This document shows positions 1 through 11,163 of a stretch of 64,000 bases of DNA, in pieces. Every line of letters begins with the position of its first letter. Position 1 is the stretch's first letter. The notes under the pieces were generated by a model that did not search any database, was not told the origin of the DNA, and saw only the letters and a list, made by a program, of their open reading frames with translations. Origin of the DNA: Endomychus coccineus (lineage: Eukaryota; Arthropoda; Insecta; Coleoptera; Endomychidae); NCBI GenBank assembly GCA_958510875.1, contig OY294069.1, positions 4,650,001 to 4,714,000 of the forward strand. Reading direction: 5' to 3'. Position numbers and translations under genes: made by a program.

Positions 1-561
1 TGGGTGGTTTTTATGAACGGTTAGGGAATCATCTTGCCTACTAAAGAGGTCGTTTCGGATATTTTGAGTTTAATTTTTAGTTTTTTTATAATTTTCAATT
101 AATTATTGTTATGTTCCTTTATTTTTCGAAGGTAACAGAATTAATAGCATCATTACTAGGTGAAAGAATTTACGTAATTTATTTCGTCAAAGAAAGGACG
201 CTAACAAGGTACACAGAATTACTGAATTCATTTAACAAGTTCAAAACAGCGCTCTCCCACTATTCACAGGGGATCGCCGTTACGATTTATCCTCGTCTAA
301 AACGAATACGGACACTCACAATATCCGACTACTGTATTTTCAGTGTCCAATCTGTATAAATTAGTAAAAATCTCGTTTATTTTTGATAGAAAAGTCAAAA
401 TTTTATCACTAGCCCTGTCTGTTGAACGATCACCTTGTCGGTAAGGATATGCTCAGAATGTATTCTGCTTTTGCAATATCACTTCCAGATACTACTTACA
501 GATATTCGTCTTGAATACTAAAACACTTGATTCGTAGGTATAGAATTAAAATTCCGTCATA
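1..561. other. 5' flank of DRC9, no gene seen
   Basis: AT-rich sequence with only short unsupported open frames (the longest starts at 111 and has 82 codons with no recognisable motif). It should include the DRC9 promoter and 5' UTR, because the first coding exon starts at 562, but I see no clear TATA box or initiator. Confidence 0.4.
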
Positions 562-3500
562 ATGGATGAATCCTTGAGCACGTTTACAACAACAACAGTA
601 CTAGACGAAGCTAGAGTAACGAAATTGGTGGAATTCGACAGGAAACCGTCGAAGCCGCTAAATGCGAAGGCCAGCGACCGTGCACAACTCTTACAGAAAT
701 TGCTAGCATCTAGTTCGATTGTAAGTGAAGTCGATGAATATGGCATACCGCGACTGTTTACCGAATCGATATCGTTTGAAGAAGAACAGACGAGTAGACT
801 GACGAGATTAATGGCGGCCATTTTCGTTTGTATCCTGCAAGAATCCGTCGACACGTTGGGAATACTTGGACACACGTACGGGGTACCCATGGTAAATAAT
901 CACATAACTTTATTGAAACACGATATCTTTCATTGTTACAAGATAATACTATCCAGACTCACTATCTGTCTCACTCACGCATGACAAAATCACCGCTTAC
1001 TATAAAAAACAGACCAACTTGGAACTTGGCAGCACTCGCTAAGAACGGATTTTCGAAACTCAATCTCAGAACGGGGTAAAAGGTATTCGATATATTTTGA
1101 TATTTCAGACAGTTCACATAAACACGTACAATTTACATGCCAGACAGATCCATAGATTAATGAATCATGACAAACAACACATAGCCCCCAGCAAGGCAAC
1201 AGACAGGTGCTAAATTGACAGTCGCATAATGGTAAGGATCGCCATGTGATATCCAGGTTCTAGGGGTTCGCTAGAGAAGGCTGGATATCATATGGTGCCA
1301 TGTGGTATCCAGGTATCCAGTTCCTAGAGATTCACTAGAGATGACTGGGTCGTCGGGAGAAAATATACCAGGATTGGTTTAATTCGTTTATTGTAATACT
1401 TACATAGATAGCACCAATATCTGATGTTGTAGCATCATGATAACACTGATTGTACACTACTTATTAAACATAATCAATATTACCATTTGAATAATGAATG
1501 CATCAATAGCAATTAAATACTATGACTTGATTGATTATATCATCTAATAATCTCCTTATAGGTTTATTCCAAGATCATTTAATATCATAACATTAGTCAA
1601 TACTATTTCCATATTCATCACTTTGCCTTGACTTTCAATTAAACAAGTACAGTAATGTTCAGAATTTACCTAATTTAGGAGTTATTGAAGATATACCCTT
1701 ATGAGTCCATTGCACCTTCCATGGGCGAGCAAAACAAATGTGAACAGATGTCTTACATTTTTTTCTTTTACAATAGTTTATGATATAGTTTCATATGAAT
1801 TGAAACTTATTATCTACATAATTTTTGAGATTTGCGTATTCTTTACTTCGTTGGTATTAATTTGATATGGTCACTGAATTTTTAAATGTTTTATTTTCAT
1901 TCTACTTTTTGAAACTTTTATGTCTCTATAAGTAATGTCATTTCAACTTGTACATCTTTAAATAAATTCATTTGTTGTATCTTCTGTTATCCAATCTATA
2001 TTTTCCACTTTATTCCTTCTTCCATATTCATATCGGTTTCTCTTGTTTCGTAGCGCTTCATTTGGCTTAACCCAAATGAAGAAGTGAATCCTCTGACTCT
2101 ACAATAACATAATTTATTTCATACGCATTTTTCTTAATATTTATCTTCCATTTAAGTACAAACTTTCTCCTCCTTTAGAAACCTTAACCTGGGCTAACAA
2201 TATTTCCGTCGAACGTCAATTAGACATAATTTTTAGATTGGATAAGTCCAGTATGGCATTGTAATAGTCTGGTGACATCGTGTGATTAATCCTATAGTCC
2301 TAGGGGTTCGCTAGAGATGACTGGATATCGCATGGTGTTCCTGGTAGATTAGCCATGTGATATCCAGATTCTAGAGGTTCGCTAGAGATAGCTGGACATC
2401 ACATGGTGATTCTGGCAGGATCGCCATGTGATATCCAGGTCTTAGGGATTCGCTACAGATGTCTGGGTCGTCGATATACCATGATTGGTTTAATTCAAAA
2501 AGTTTGATATTTCACAGTCTCATCTTTCGATTTTACATTCCATAGGTTGATGTCGAAATTGCCAATACCAGTCTCGCCAACAAATGCGAAAAACTCTGCT
2601 CGCATAGTCTGATCTTCGACCCGTCGACGATGGTGGAATACAAATCTCACGAGGGGGAATTCATGCTGAAGAAACTTCAATGCGACCGTGGCTTTCTGCA
2701 GAAAGTATTGGAGGTGACAGTGACTAGTCTTCAAAATCACGATAATTACGCCGCGTTGATCGGCTTTCTTAATTCGTACCAAAGTATGATCAACGAAGAG
2801 GAAGTTTTGTTGAGGGACGTTGAAATTAAGAAAACAAGGCTGGCGATAATCAAAGAACATATACTCTGTGATAAACACGAGTACAGACGCAGGATAGAGG
2901 GAATTAACGCTTCCATAGGAAGGGCGCGAGACGAGATCGAGGTACCTAGAAGGCCGCATTTAAAACAATACAAACGTTCGCATATACGTTTGTATAGTTT
3001 GAAGTGCGATTGTTATATAATAATAGATAATAGAAAAGTATGTTCTTAACATTAGTAATCTGTGGTTTTAACAGCTGAATGAACAAACTTGATTTCTTGG
3101 TCGTGACTTCTACGAAGTACGGATAATCTATTTAGTCCAAAGTTTTCCTCATTGCGTTGGTTGTTCTACTCACAGGTAAGTGGCGTTGGTAGTTCATTAC
3201 TTCGCTAGCACTTCCGGTTGTTGGTAATATATATCTCAGCAGAGATATCGAAATATTCGGGCCCTTGGGCAGATCCCCTCCACCCTACTTACGCTTTGCT
3301 CCATCGGCATAATGGTAGAGAAGCTCTGCCCTTGGTTGTTCGCTTTAAGGCTCTTATCCCTCGCATTGATCGACCTGTTAGTATTTGGCGCGGAGAGGTC
3401 ATTGTTGGTAGTGTCAAGAGATAATGAGGTGAAACTCTCGGTTGGTTCATAGGTACTGAGAGGTTATTGTTGGATGTTCTATAGATATGGCATCCCAGTG

Positions 3501-6214
3501 ATCGATGTATACTATCTTATATTAACATATAAAATTAACAATTCTTGATTTCTCAAAATGCTATGTCTTATCACCGAAGATTGGGTATGTTCCTATGAAC
3601 CCAATGAAACTTTTCAGAATAGCCTGATACAAGAAGAGATCAAATTGAGATATTTGTCACAATGGGAGTGCTCTCGACAACAATTGAACAAGGCATTGAG
3701 AACTAACGAAGAAAAATTATACAAAAAATCTATCAAAACCGCCGACAAGAACATTGTGAAGGAGAGTAGGGTGCATTTTGAAATTTGCAATTTCATGAAC
3801 GAGTATATCACGGTGAGTATCAAAAACAATTCAAAAATCTCGAATATTTGATAAAACAATTAAGCACATGTTCAATAGTTTTCGTATTTCTGAAATTACA
3901 ATAAAAGTTTTCCGGAGATTCCTAAATATAATGAAAGAATCAAATCGAATCTAATTCACGAATAGGTACAAACTACACCTTTTTTTTCGGAACATCACAA
4001 ATTAAACGTTTCTCTCAACTATTGCGTTCAAGATATGCATAAATAGCTCACTATTCCGTAGTATATTCTGATTGATCAAATAACACTACTTACTGCACAT
4101 TTACAACTTAATTCTGACTATCGTCAGAGTAGCTCCACATCTTCTGTCAGTCCATAACTGATGTTAAAGACATATAGATTGAAAATCGATCACTCTTATC
4201 CACTAAAAATACTTTTGAAGTACTGAGGACTTTCAGCTACCAAGTAGCCATCATCAGAGTAAGCAAAGCCATCATCAGAGTGAACACAGTAGCTGAAAGG
4301 TCCTCAATACTTTAATAGTATTTTTAGTGGACAATGGTGATTGTTTTCTCCTTTTTATAGTGTTATAGTGTATCCACAGCGTGATCTCTTTCATATTTGA
4401 CATATAGCCGCGTATAGCAGTACTTCAATGCATAGCTTGATTTCGAACCATGTTGTTCACAATCTGTCTCATTGTCGAAACGAGCTTGTTGGAAACACCT
4501 AACGGAATCTATTTAATCGAGAAGTCAGGTGGATGTCGTCTGAACGAACTTCAGGGAGGCTTTCGACCGGTTGGATCACCAAACATTAATCAAAAACGAA
4601 ATTTTGGCTTGCCCCTACACCCGCTGACTTTCTTAGTCAGCTAATCGCAACATCGACGCAAGTTTGTGGAGGTTGCAGCCTGCACGTCTTCACACATCTC
4701 CGCTATGACATCTGGTATTCCGCAGGGCCTGGAATTGGGTCCTCTGATTTTTATACTTTTCATTGATAATATTACCAAAATAGTCAGACTCGATTTGAGG
4801 ATGCTAGCACTGTGTGGCTTTCATTATCTGCATTGATATGATTGAGCTTGTATTGAGAAGTGGCTCTCCTATCGAATCAATAGTGTTTATCCCATTAGAT
4901 ACCCTCAAGATTTACTGTTGCAAAGAATTGGGGTCTAATCAGCATTGAGAGACATCGTCAAATCCTGGGTATGGTATTCCTACACAAAACACTTAATTGT
5001 CTCTACAAATGTGGATTAAGACAATATTATGAGACAGTTGAGAACGACACAACTCATCTCATCTAACAATGACTATCAACTACCACAGAACATCAATTTA
5101 TGTTTTTCGTCTTCCGGCAACTTCTTTCCAAATATCTCAAGGCACGCACTCAGTGCATGGCTACTGGAATGTTTTGGCATTTTGTGCATTTAATGAACGA
5201 AAATGAAAAAGGGACCAGTATTTAAATCATACAATATTGTTGTTATAAATGTTGTACTCCCTATGTCGTATATGTTCTTTTCTGGGAGACGTTTGAACAT
5301 ATGGAGCTTCTTGTGAGAATAAGTTAAGCATTGCATTTTTGAGAAAAGAATTTGCTCTGGGGTGGAAAAACTTGTCCCGTTTCTTCTCACCTGTTTAATA
5401 ATAATGTGCATTCTGCAAATTGCAGGACCTCGAGATTGTAATACAGGAATGGATGACTAAATACGAAACCGACTTAGAAGAGAAAGAAGAAGAACTATTG
5501 AAAGTGAACGTTAATGTTGAATCAATAACAGAAGACTTAGAGAGGCTGCGTCAAACGGTAAGATTCTTAGTTACTACGTTACAGTAACTTGTTATGGCTC
5601 TTTTTTTATGATTTCTAACATTAATAAGCTGATCAATTTGTAGAATATTTAAAAATTTTATTGTTGATAATTGCCTTCGTAGGGCACATTTGCTTAAGAA
5701 TCGTTCGCGTGTGTTTGGATTTCACTAAAAATTATTTTTTACAATTCCTCGAGCTTCCCTTTAATTTTATTCCACAATTGACAATCCTAACAAGAGTGAA
5801 ACATGCCATGTTTCTGATGATGTGCCACTATTATTATCGATTTTATTGCTGGTAAATACTATTGTCATAATTCAAAGCATTTGCAAATGAGGTTTGTTTA
5901 ACAAAATCGTTTGTTACCTCTGAAAATCTACTAAGTTCATTAAAATCCTGCTTTTGATAAAATCATCAAGAACAATAATATTATGTACATCGTATTGAAT
6001 CAATTTCTAGTATGAACAACATGCTGAAGAAATCAGAGCTTATCTTGAATACAAAGCGGAAAAACAAAGACTAGCTGATTTTAAAATTCTGAAAGAAGAG
6101 AAGGCTATAGTGATTCAAAGATGGTGGAGAGAAGTTATGAAGGTTAAAGGACTTGGGCCATATCGGAAAAAGAAAGGCAAAGGCAAGAATGATAAAAAGA
6201 AGAAGAAAAAATAG
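562..6214 (+). CDS. IQCG: Dynein regulatory complex protein 9 (IQ motif-containing protein G), 5 exons
   Basis: Predicted exons are 562-891, 2546-2941, 3618-3812, 5426-5557 and 6011-6214 (stop TAG), each bounded by AG/GT and all joining in phase 0. The product is 418 aa, close to the 443 aa of human IQCG. Residues 111-350 are charged and helical, as expected of a coiled coil. The last exon carries an IQ-type calmodulin-binding motif (AIVIQRWWREVMK, about residues 383-395) followed by a Lys/Gly-rich tail (KGKGKNDKKKKKK), the typical C-terminus of the family. Known family role: a subunit of the nexin-dynein regulatory complex linking outer doublets in motile cilia and sperm flagella. The ATG at 562 is the first in the open frame. 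The donor of exon 1 could instead lie at 882, also in phase 0. Introns 1 and 3 carry repeats. Identity rests on the C-terminal motif, length and coiled-coil layout. Confidence 0.85.
1215..1385. repeat. Hairpin minisatellite block 1 (DRC9 intron 1)
   Basis: Two imperfect units with the pattern CCATGTGATATCCAG, then a TAG-GGGTTCGCTAGAGA spacer, then CTGGATATCATATGG. The arms are inverted repeats of about 15 bp, so each unit can fold as a hairpin. The block ends with a unique tail (ctgggtcgtcg ... ggattggtttaattc) that is repeated at the end of block 2. Confidence 0.75.
1386..2284. other. DRC9 intron 1, unannotated
   Basis: AT-rich intronic DNA between the two hairpin minisatellite blocks. No coding signal and no recognised element. 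Confidence 0.4.
2285..2497. repeat. Hairpin minisatellite block 2 (DRC9 intron 1)
   Basis: Three units of the same 60-70 bp motif as block 1. In the middle unit the arms 2353-2367 and 2392-2406 are inverted repeats with one mismatch. The block ends 48 bp before the exon 2 acceptor with the same tail as block 1, so the two blocks flank a 0.9-kb interval as direct repeats. Confidence 0.75.
2942..3617. other. DRC9 intron 2
   Basis: Intron between exons 2 and 3. The part at 3180-3480 is GC-richer than its surroundings and may be an old retroelement scrap, but no conserved motif is readable. Confidence 0.35.
4195..4340. repeat. Inverted pair of hammerhead-like repeats (DRC9 intron 3)
   Basis: Two copies of a roughly 65-bp motif lie head to head. 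The left copy is on the minus strand and the right one on the plus strand, with ends matching at 'ccactaaaaatact' and 'agtatttttagtgg'. Read from the left copy's minus strand, the motif contains CTGATGA, a 6-bp stem (GGCTAC/GTAGCT) with a short loop, then GAAA, which is the order of a hammerhead ribozyme core. Related single copies lie near 43.5, 60.5 and 61.7 kb. Confidence 0.6.
4640..4830 (+). pseudogene. LINE reverse transcriptase fragment
   Basis: One frame reads SHISAMTSGIPQGLELGP followed by LIFILFIDNI, the conserved block of non-LTR reverse transcriptases (usually SGVPQGSxLGPxLF). The rest is broken by stops. It lies in DRC9 intron 3 in sense orientation. A decayed, non-functional remnant, perhaps jockey-like. 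Confidence 0.6.
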
Positions 6215-6254
6215 TCATTCAATTCCAAATTCTTCATTGTATTTTCAATCTTTC

Positions 6255-6260
6255 AATAAA
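6255..6260 (+). terminator. Poly(A) signal of DRC9
   Basis: AATAAA 41 bases after the stop codon in otherwise AT-rich 3' sequence; a normal spacing for a compact insect 3' UTR. Confidence 0.6.
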
Positions 6261-6875
6261 TAAGTAAAAACATAAAAGGGCTTTTCAATTATTTGAATAA
6301 TATACTTCGATGGATATTCCAGGATATTACAAATGCTGGAATGTTTTTCAATATTCTGAGGATTATAAACTATTTTGTATTTTCCAATAACATACTTACC
6401 ATATTCAAGGATAATGTGTGTGTAATATTAATTGAATATTTTAAGCACATCCAATACATGTTTTAATTATATTTGTTGTCCCACAATAGTATGTATAGGG
6501 TGGGCAAATTTCGATGATTGTATAGGATAACTCAGTAACTATAATAAGAGATACAAAAAAACTCACATTCACTATCTCTTCTTTTAGACAAATTCACTGG
6601 CGAAACAACAATTTGCTTTTGAGTTATACGCAAAAGTTCGATTATTCGACTTTTACGACACACCTTCTCACCTTCCCATCTCTGTTCATCTTTGAATGCT
6701 TATGTTACGCTTTTAAGCAGCTTAGGAATGTTACCTTAAACAGGGACATTCACGAATATCAAACACGGCAGTCTGGAGATATAAGGGTTCCATACATCAG
6801 ACTTTCGAAACTCCAAAACAGTCCAAACTATCTACGTTTCAAATTTTTTAATAAGCTGCCTCTACATATCAAAGC

Positions 6876-7117
6876 CATAGTCAAAGTATAAAGGTCTGCT
6901 GGAGCCTCCCTACCATCGTTTCTCGCGCTAGGTGACGTCACCTAGCTCCTCCAATCACAGCCTTGCTATCATCGGCTCGTCGCCGACACGTAACAACATC
7001 ATATTATGTCGTCGTCAATAACATTAAATAAACGAAATAAACGACCAATCAACTTGCATTCGAATTTTAAAAAAGAGTAGAAGATAGGCTCCAGCAGACC
7101 TTTATACTTTGACTATG
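6876..7117. mobile_element. 242-bp MITE with long terminal inverted repeats
   Basis: The left end CATAGTCAAAGTATAAAGG, extending to GTCTGCTGGAGCC, is matched exactly in inverted orientation at 7087-7117. The arms are about 31 bp around a 180-bp core with no ORF. It interrupts the LINE reading frame, so it inserted after the LINE. The superfamily is not assignable by eye. Confidence 0.8.
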
Positions 7118-7445
7118 ATCGTAGCCCTACCATATAGATATTTTTAGAGCAGAATACTTTATTGAAAAATCTTTTTATTCTGTGGAGGAGTATAATAATA
7201 TACAAAAATAGTGATTTAAATCCTCTTAACAAATGTTTTTTAATCATAAATAGGTACGTGATTTTGTTGTATAATTTTACATTTTAATTTACATGTAATT
7301 AGTGTTTAATGTGTAGTTTTTATAACACAATTATTTTAAAGTATCTGTTTCATAGTTTTAACAATATTTTCTTGTATTTATGTCTTAATTTTTATTCCTT
7401 GTTGTGAGACTTGTGCAAATACCATTGTATAATAGCATGAATGAA

Positions 7446-7474
7446 TTACTTACTTACTTACTTACTTACTTACA
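7446..7474 (+). repeat. (TTAC)n microsatellite, LINE 3' tail
   Basis: About seven TTAC/ACTT repeats directly after the LINE 3' UTR, consistent with a template-generated retrotransposon tail. Confidence 0.85.
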
Positions 7475-7734
7475 TGTGAATATCGTGGTTGTTTGTAAAG
7501 TTACGAGAAAATAACTTTTACATTTGTAAGGCACATTTTCTGTATAATCCAATGGAGCAAGAAAATTTGAAACAAGGTGTGATTTCGAGTTATGGCCTAA
7601 AGTTGTATTTTTTCAAATGGAAATCATAGTTGGCTATGGTTGGAACGTATTTTTTTCCCCTTTCTATATTACTTTTTATTTTTTAAATTTATTCCCACTA
7701 GGCGGGTGTCATCTATGACGGTGTTTATCCGTTT

Positions 7735-10700
7735 GTCCCCCCCTTAATTAATAATAATTAATTTTCATATTTTTAAGATGTTTTCCATCATATTCAATAC
7801 GCCACCGAAGCCGAGAGAATCTGCTTTTCGGAAACATCTTCTAGACATCTACATTATTTGTATCATGACTAAAAGAGCAATTTTTATCACTTCACAAATA
7901 CATTTCTTCTAAATTTCACTTTTCTTCTAAATTCTGAATATTTTGAAGCGATGGTTCTGCTAGAATTACGGTGAAGCTAACAGAAACTGTTATAACAAAA
8001 AAATATCGGAGCGAAAAAAAAATTCTTGGCATTTAATTGGCCTATAAAAAATTGTTAATTATGATAACTATTTTTTATTGAGTTCTGCCGGAATGTCCCT
8101 GCTAAGTTTGCCGACGCTTGAATTTGGTAAAAACATATTTACAGATCCTACTATCAACCACAGAAGTATCTGAAAGCGAAAAATTATGCTAACGAAAGTG
8201 ATGAAAGTCAGTTTTTCTAAATTTGTAGTCACGGCTTAAAGAGCTTAAGAATTCCTACAATTTATATTTCTTCTAAATTGCACTTTTTCTTCTAAATTTT
8301 TAACATTTTGAAGCAACTGACATGATTTTCATATCATGTAGAATGCCCCCCTTAATTATTAATAATTAATTTTCATATTTTTAAGATGTTTTCCATTATA
8401 TTCAATACGCCACTGAAGTCGAGAGAATCTGCTTTTCGGAAATATCTTCTAGGCATCTATATTATGACTAAAACAGCAATTTTTATTTCTTCACAAATAC
8501 ATTTCTTCTAAATTTCACTTTGTCTTCTAAATTCGGAATATTTTGAAGCGATGGTTCTGTTAGAATTACGGTGAAGCTAACAGAAACTGTTATAACAAAA
8601 AAATATCGGAGCGGAAAAAAATTCTTGGCATTTAATTGGCCTATAAAAAATTGTTAATTATGATAATATTTTTTATTGAGTTCTGCCGGAATGTCCCTGC
8701 TAAGTTTACCGACGCTGGAATTTGGTAAAAACATATTTTCAGATCCTACTATCAACCACCAGAAGTATCTGAAAGCGAAAAATTATGCTAACGAAAGTGA
8801 TGAAAGTCAGTTTTTCGAAATTTGTAGTAACGGCTTAAAGAGCTTAAGAATTCCTACAATTTATATTTCTTCTAAATTGCACTTTTTCTTCTAAATTTTT
8901 AACATTTTGAAGCAACTGACATGATTTTCATATCATGTAGAATGCCCCCCTTAATTATTAATAATTAATTTTCATATTTTTAAGATGTTTTCCATTATAT
9001 TCAATACACCACTGAAGTCGAGAGAATCTGCTTTTCGGAAATATCTTCTAGGCATCTATATTATGACTAAAACAGCAATTTTTATTTCTTCACAAATACA
9101 TTTCTTCTAAATTTCACTTTGTCTTCTAAATTCGGAATATTTTGAAGCGATGGTTCTGCTAGAATTACGGTGAAGCTAACAGAAACTGTTATAACAAAAA
9201 AATATCGGAGCGGAAAAAAATTCTTGGCATTTAATTGGCCTATAAAAAATTGTTAATTATGATAATATTTTTTATTGAGTTCTGCCGGAATGTCCCTGCT
9301 AAGTTTACCGACGCTGGAATTTGGTAAAAACATATTTTCAGATCCTACTATCAACCACCAGAAGTATCTGAAAGCGAAAAATTATGCTAACGAAAGTGAT
9401 GAAAGTCAGTTTTTCGAAATTTGTAGTAACGGCTTAAAGAGCTTAAGAATTCCTACAATTTATATTTCTTCTAAATTGCACTTTTTCTTCTAAATTTTTA
9501 ACATTTTGAAGCAACTGACATGATTTTCATATCATGTAGAATGCCCCCCTTAATTATTAATAATTAATTTTCATATTTTTAAGATGTTTTCCATTATATT
9601 CAATACACCACTGAAGTCGAGAGAATCTGCTTTTCGGAAATATCTTCTAGGCATCTATATTATGACTAAAACAGCAATTTTTATTTCTTCACAAATACAT
9701 TTCTTCTAAATTTCACTTTGTCTTCTAAATTCGGAATATTTTGAAGCGATGGTTCTGCTAGAATTACGGTGAAGCTAACAGAAACTGTTATAACAAAAAA
9801 ATATCGGAGCGGAAAAAAATTCTTGGCATTTAATTGGCCTATAAAAAATTGTTAATTATGATAATATTTTTTATTGAGTTCTGCCGGAATGTCCCTGCTA
9901 AGTTTACCGACGCTGGAATTTGGTAAAAACATATTTTCAGATCCTACTATCAACCACCAGAAGTATCTGAAAGCGAAAAATTATGCTAACGAAAGTGATG
10001 AAAGTCAGTTTTTCGAAATTTGTAGTAACGGCTTAAAGAGCTTAAGAATTCCTACAATTTATATTTCTTCTAAATTGCACTTTTTCTTCTAAATTTTTAA
10101 CATTTTGAAGCAACTGACATGATTTTCATATCATGTAGAATGCCCCCCTTAATTATTAATAATTAATTTTCATATTTTTAAGATGTTTTCCATTATATTC
10201 AATACGCCACTGAAGTCGAGAGAATCTGCTTTTCGGAAATATCTTCTAGGCATCTATATTATGACTAAAACAGCAATTTTTATTTCTTCACAAATACATT
10301 TCTTCTAAATTTCACTTTGTCTTCTAAATTCGGAATATTTTGAAACGATGGTTCTGCTAGAATTACGGTGAAGCTAACAGAAACTGTTATAACAAAAAAA
10401 TATCGGAGCGGAAAAAAAATTCTTGGCATTTAATTGGCCTATAAAAAATTGTTAATTATGATAATATTTTTTATTGAGTTCTGCTGGAATGTCCTTGCAA
10501 AGTTTACCGACGCTTGAATTTGGTAAAAACATATTTTCAGATCCTACTATCAACCACCAGAAGTATCTGAAAGCGAAAAATTATGCTAACGAAAGTGATG
10601 AAAGTCAGTTTTTCCAAATTTGTAGTCACGGCTTAAAGAGCTTAAGAATTCCTACAATTTATATTTCTTCACAAACACATTTCTTTTAAATTACATTTTT

Positions 10701-10870
10701 TCTTCTAAATTTTGAACATTTTGAAGCTATCGACATGATTTTCATATCATGTAGAATGCTCCCTTATTTAATAATAATTATCATGACTAAAAAAAACCAG
10801 AGTGCCTACAAGTTTTATCATTTCACAAACACATTTTTCTAAATTGCACTTTTTCTTTTAAATTCTGAAA
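7735..10870. repeat. Tandem array of about 600-bp units (5 full and 1 partial)
   Basis: Units begin with a C-run and an AT palindrome (TTAATTATTAATAATTAA) near 7740, 8347, 8946, 9545, 10145 and 10751, so the periods are about 607, 599, 599, 600 and 606 bp. The three inner units (from 8347 to 10144) are almost identical; the outer units are diverged. Each inner unit keeps an open frame of about 70 codons (from 8676, 9275, 9874 and 10474) containing SLPTLEFGKN and HQKYLKAKNYANES, with no family I recognise. In the first unit the frame is broken by a one-base deletion near 8160. The array runs directly into the end of an LTR-like region with a primer-binding site at 10979, so it may be sub-repeats amplified inside an LTR, or a satellite next to one. 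Confidence 0.85.
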
Positions 10871-10978
10871 ATTCAAGATTAATTTTATTTGATCCCAACC
10901 AAAAGAAACAATAAATATAACCTTATCATTAGCTAGCCGAGCATATTAACTTCATAAATGGATTAAAGGTTATATAAT

Positions 10979-10996
10979 TGGCGCCCAACGTGGGGC
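10979..10996 (+). promoter_or_regulatory. Retrotransposon primer-binding site, tRNA-Lys type
   Basis: TGGCGCCCAACGTGGGGC is the exact complement expected for the 3' end of an animal tRNA-Lys(CUU) including CCA. Its position just after the LTR end makes it the minus-strand priming site of the element. Confidence 0.8.
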
Positions 10997-11163
10997 TTGA
11001 TTTTTCTTTGTTTTTTTTTCTCTTGGTTTTGGTCTAAATAACTTTGATCCAGCTATCGAAATCATAGTTTGCTCAATGTTGATTCACGATATCTTTTGAA
11101 TTACCTGATTTTATTTAATTTGTCTTTAATTTTAAAATCTTTGATATTGATTATTGAAATGAC

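Larger units (their letters stand above)
6600..7475 (+). mobile_element. 5'-truncated LINE tail, split by a MITE
   Basis: The open frame at 6613-6891 ends in a typical LINE C-terminus (LNRDIHEYQTRQSGDIRVPY ... LQNSPNYLRFKFFNKLPLHIK). After the MITE at 6876-7117 the reading resumes with FRAEYFIEKSFYSVEEYNN and a stop at 7209-7211. A 3' UTR follows and ends in a (TTAC)n tail at 7446-7474. The tetranucleotide tail marks the true 3' end of the retrotransposon. Only the end of ORF2 is present, so this is a dead copy. Confidence 0.75.

Noticed and set aside
111..359. 82-codon open frame upstream of DRC9
   Set aside because: No motif, no splice context and AT-driven composition; not supported as a gene.
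3218..3424. 68-codon open frame in DRC9 intron 2
   Set aside because: Lies within an intron between exons with matching phases and shows no conserved pattern; probably chance or an old repeat.
8676..10689. Four identical-length open frames as a multigene family
   Set aside because: They are a consequence of the 600-bp tandem repeat; no promoter, splice or protein-family evidence. Kept only as an observation.
7735..10870. Tandem repeats as a CRISPR array
   Set aside because: Units are about 600 bp and nearly identical throughout, with no short repeat/unique spacer pattern, in a eukaryotic genome.
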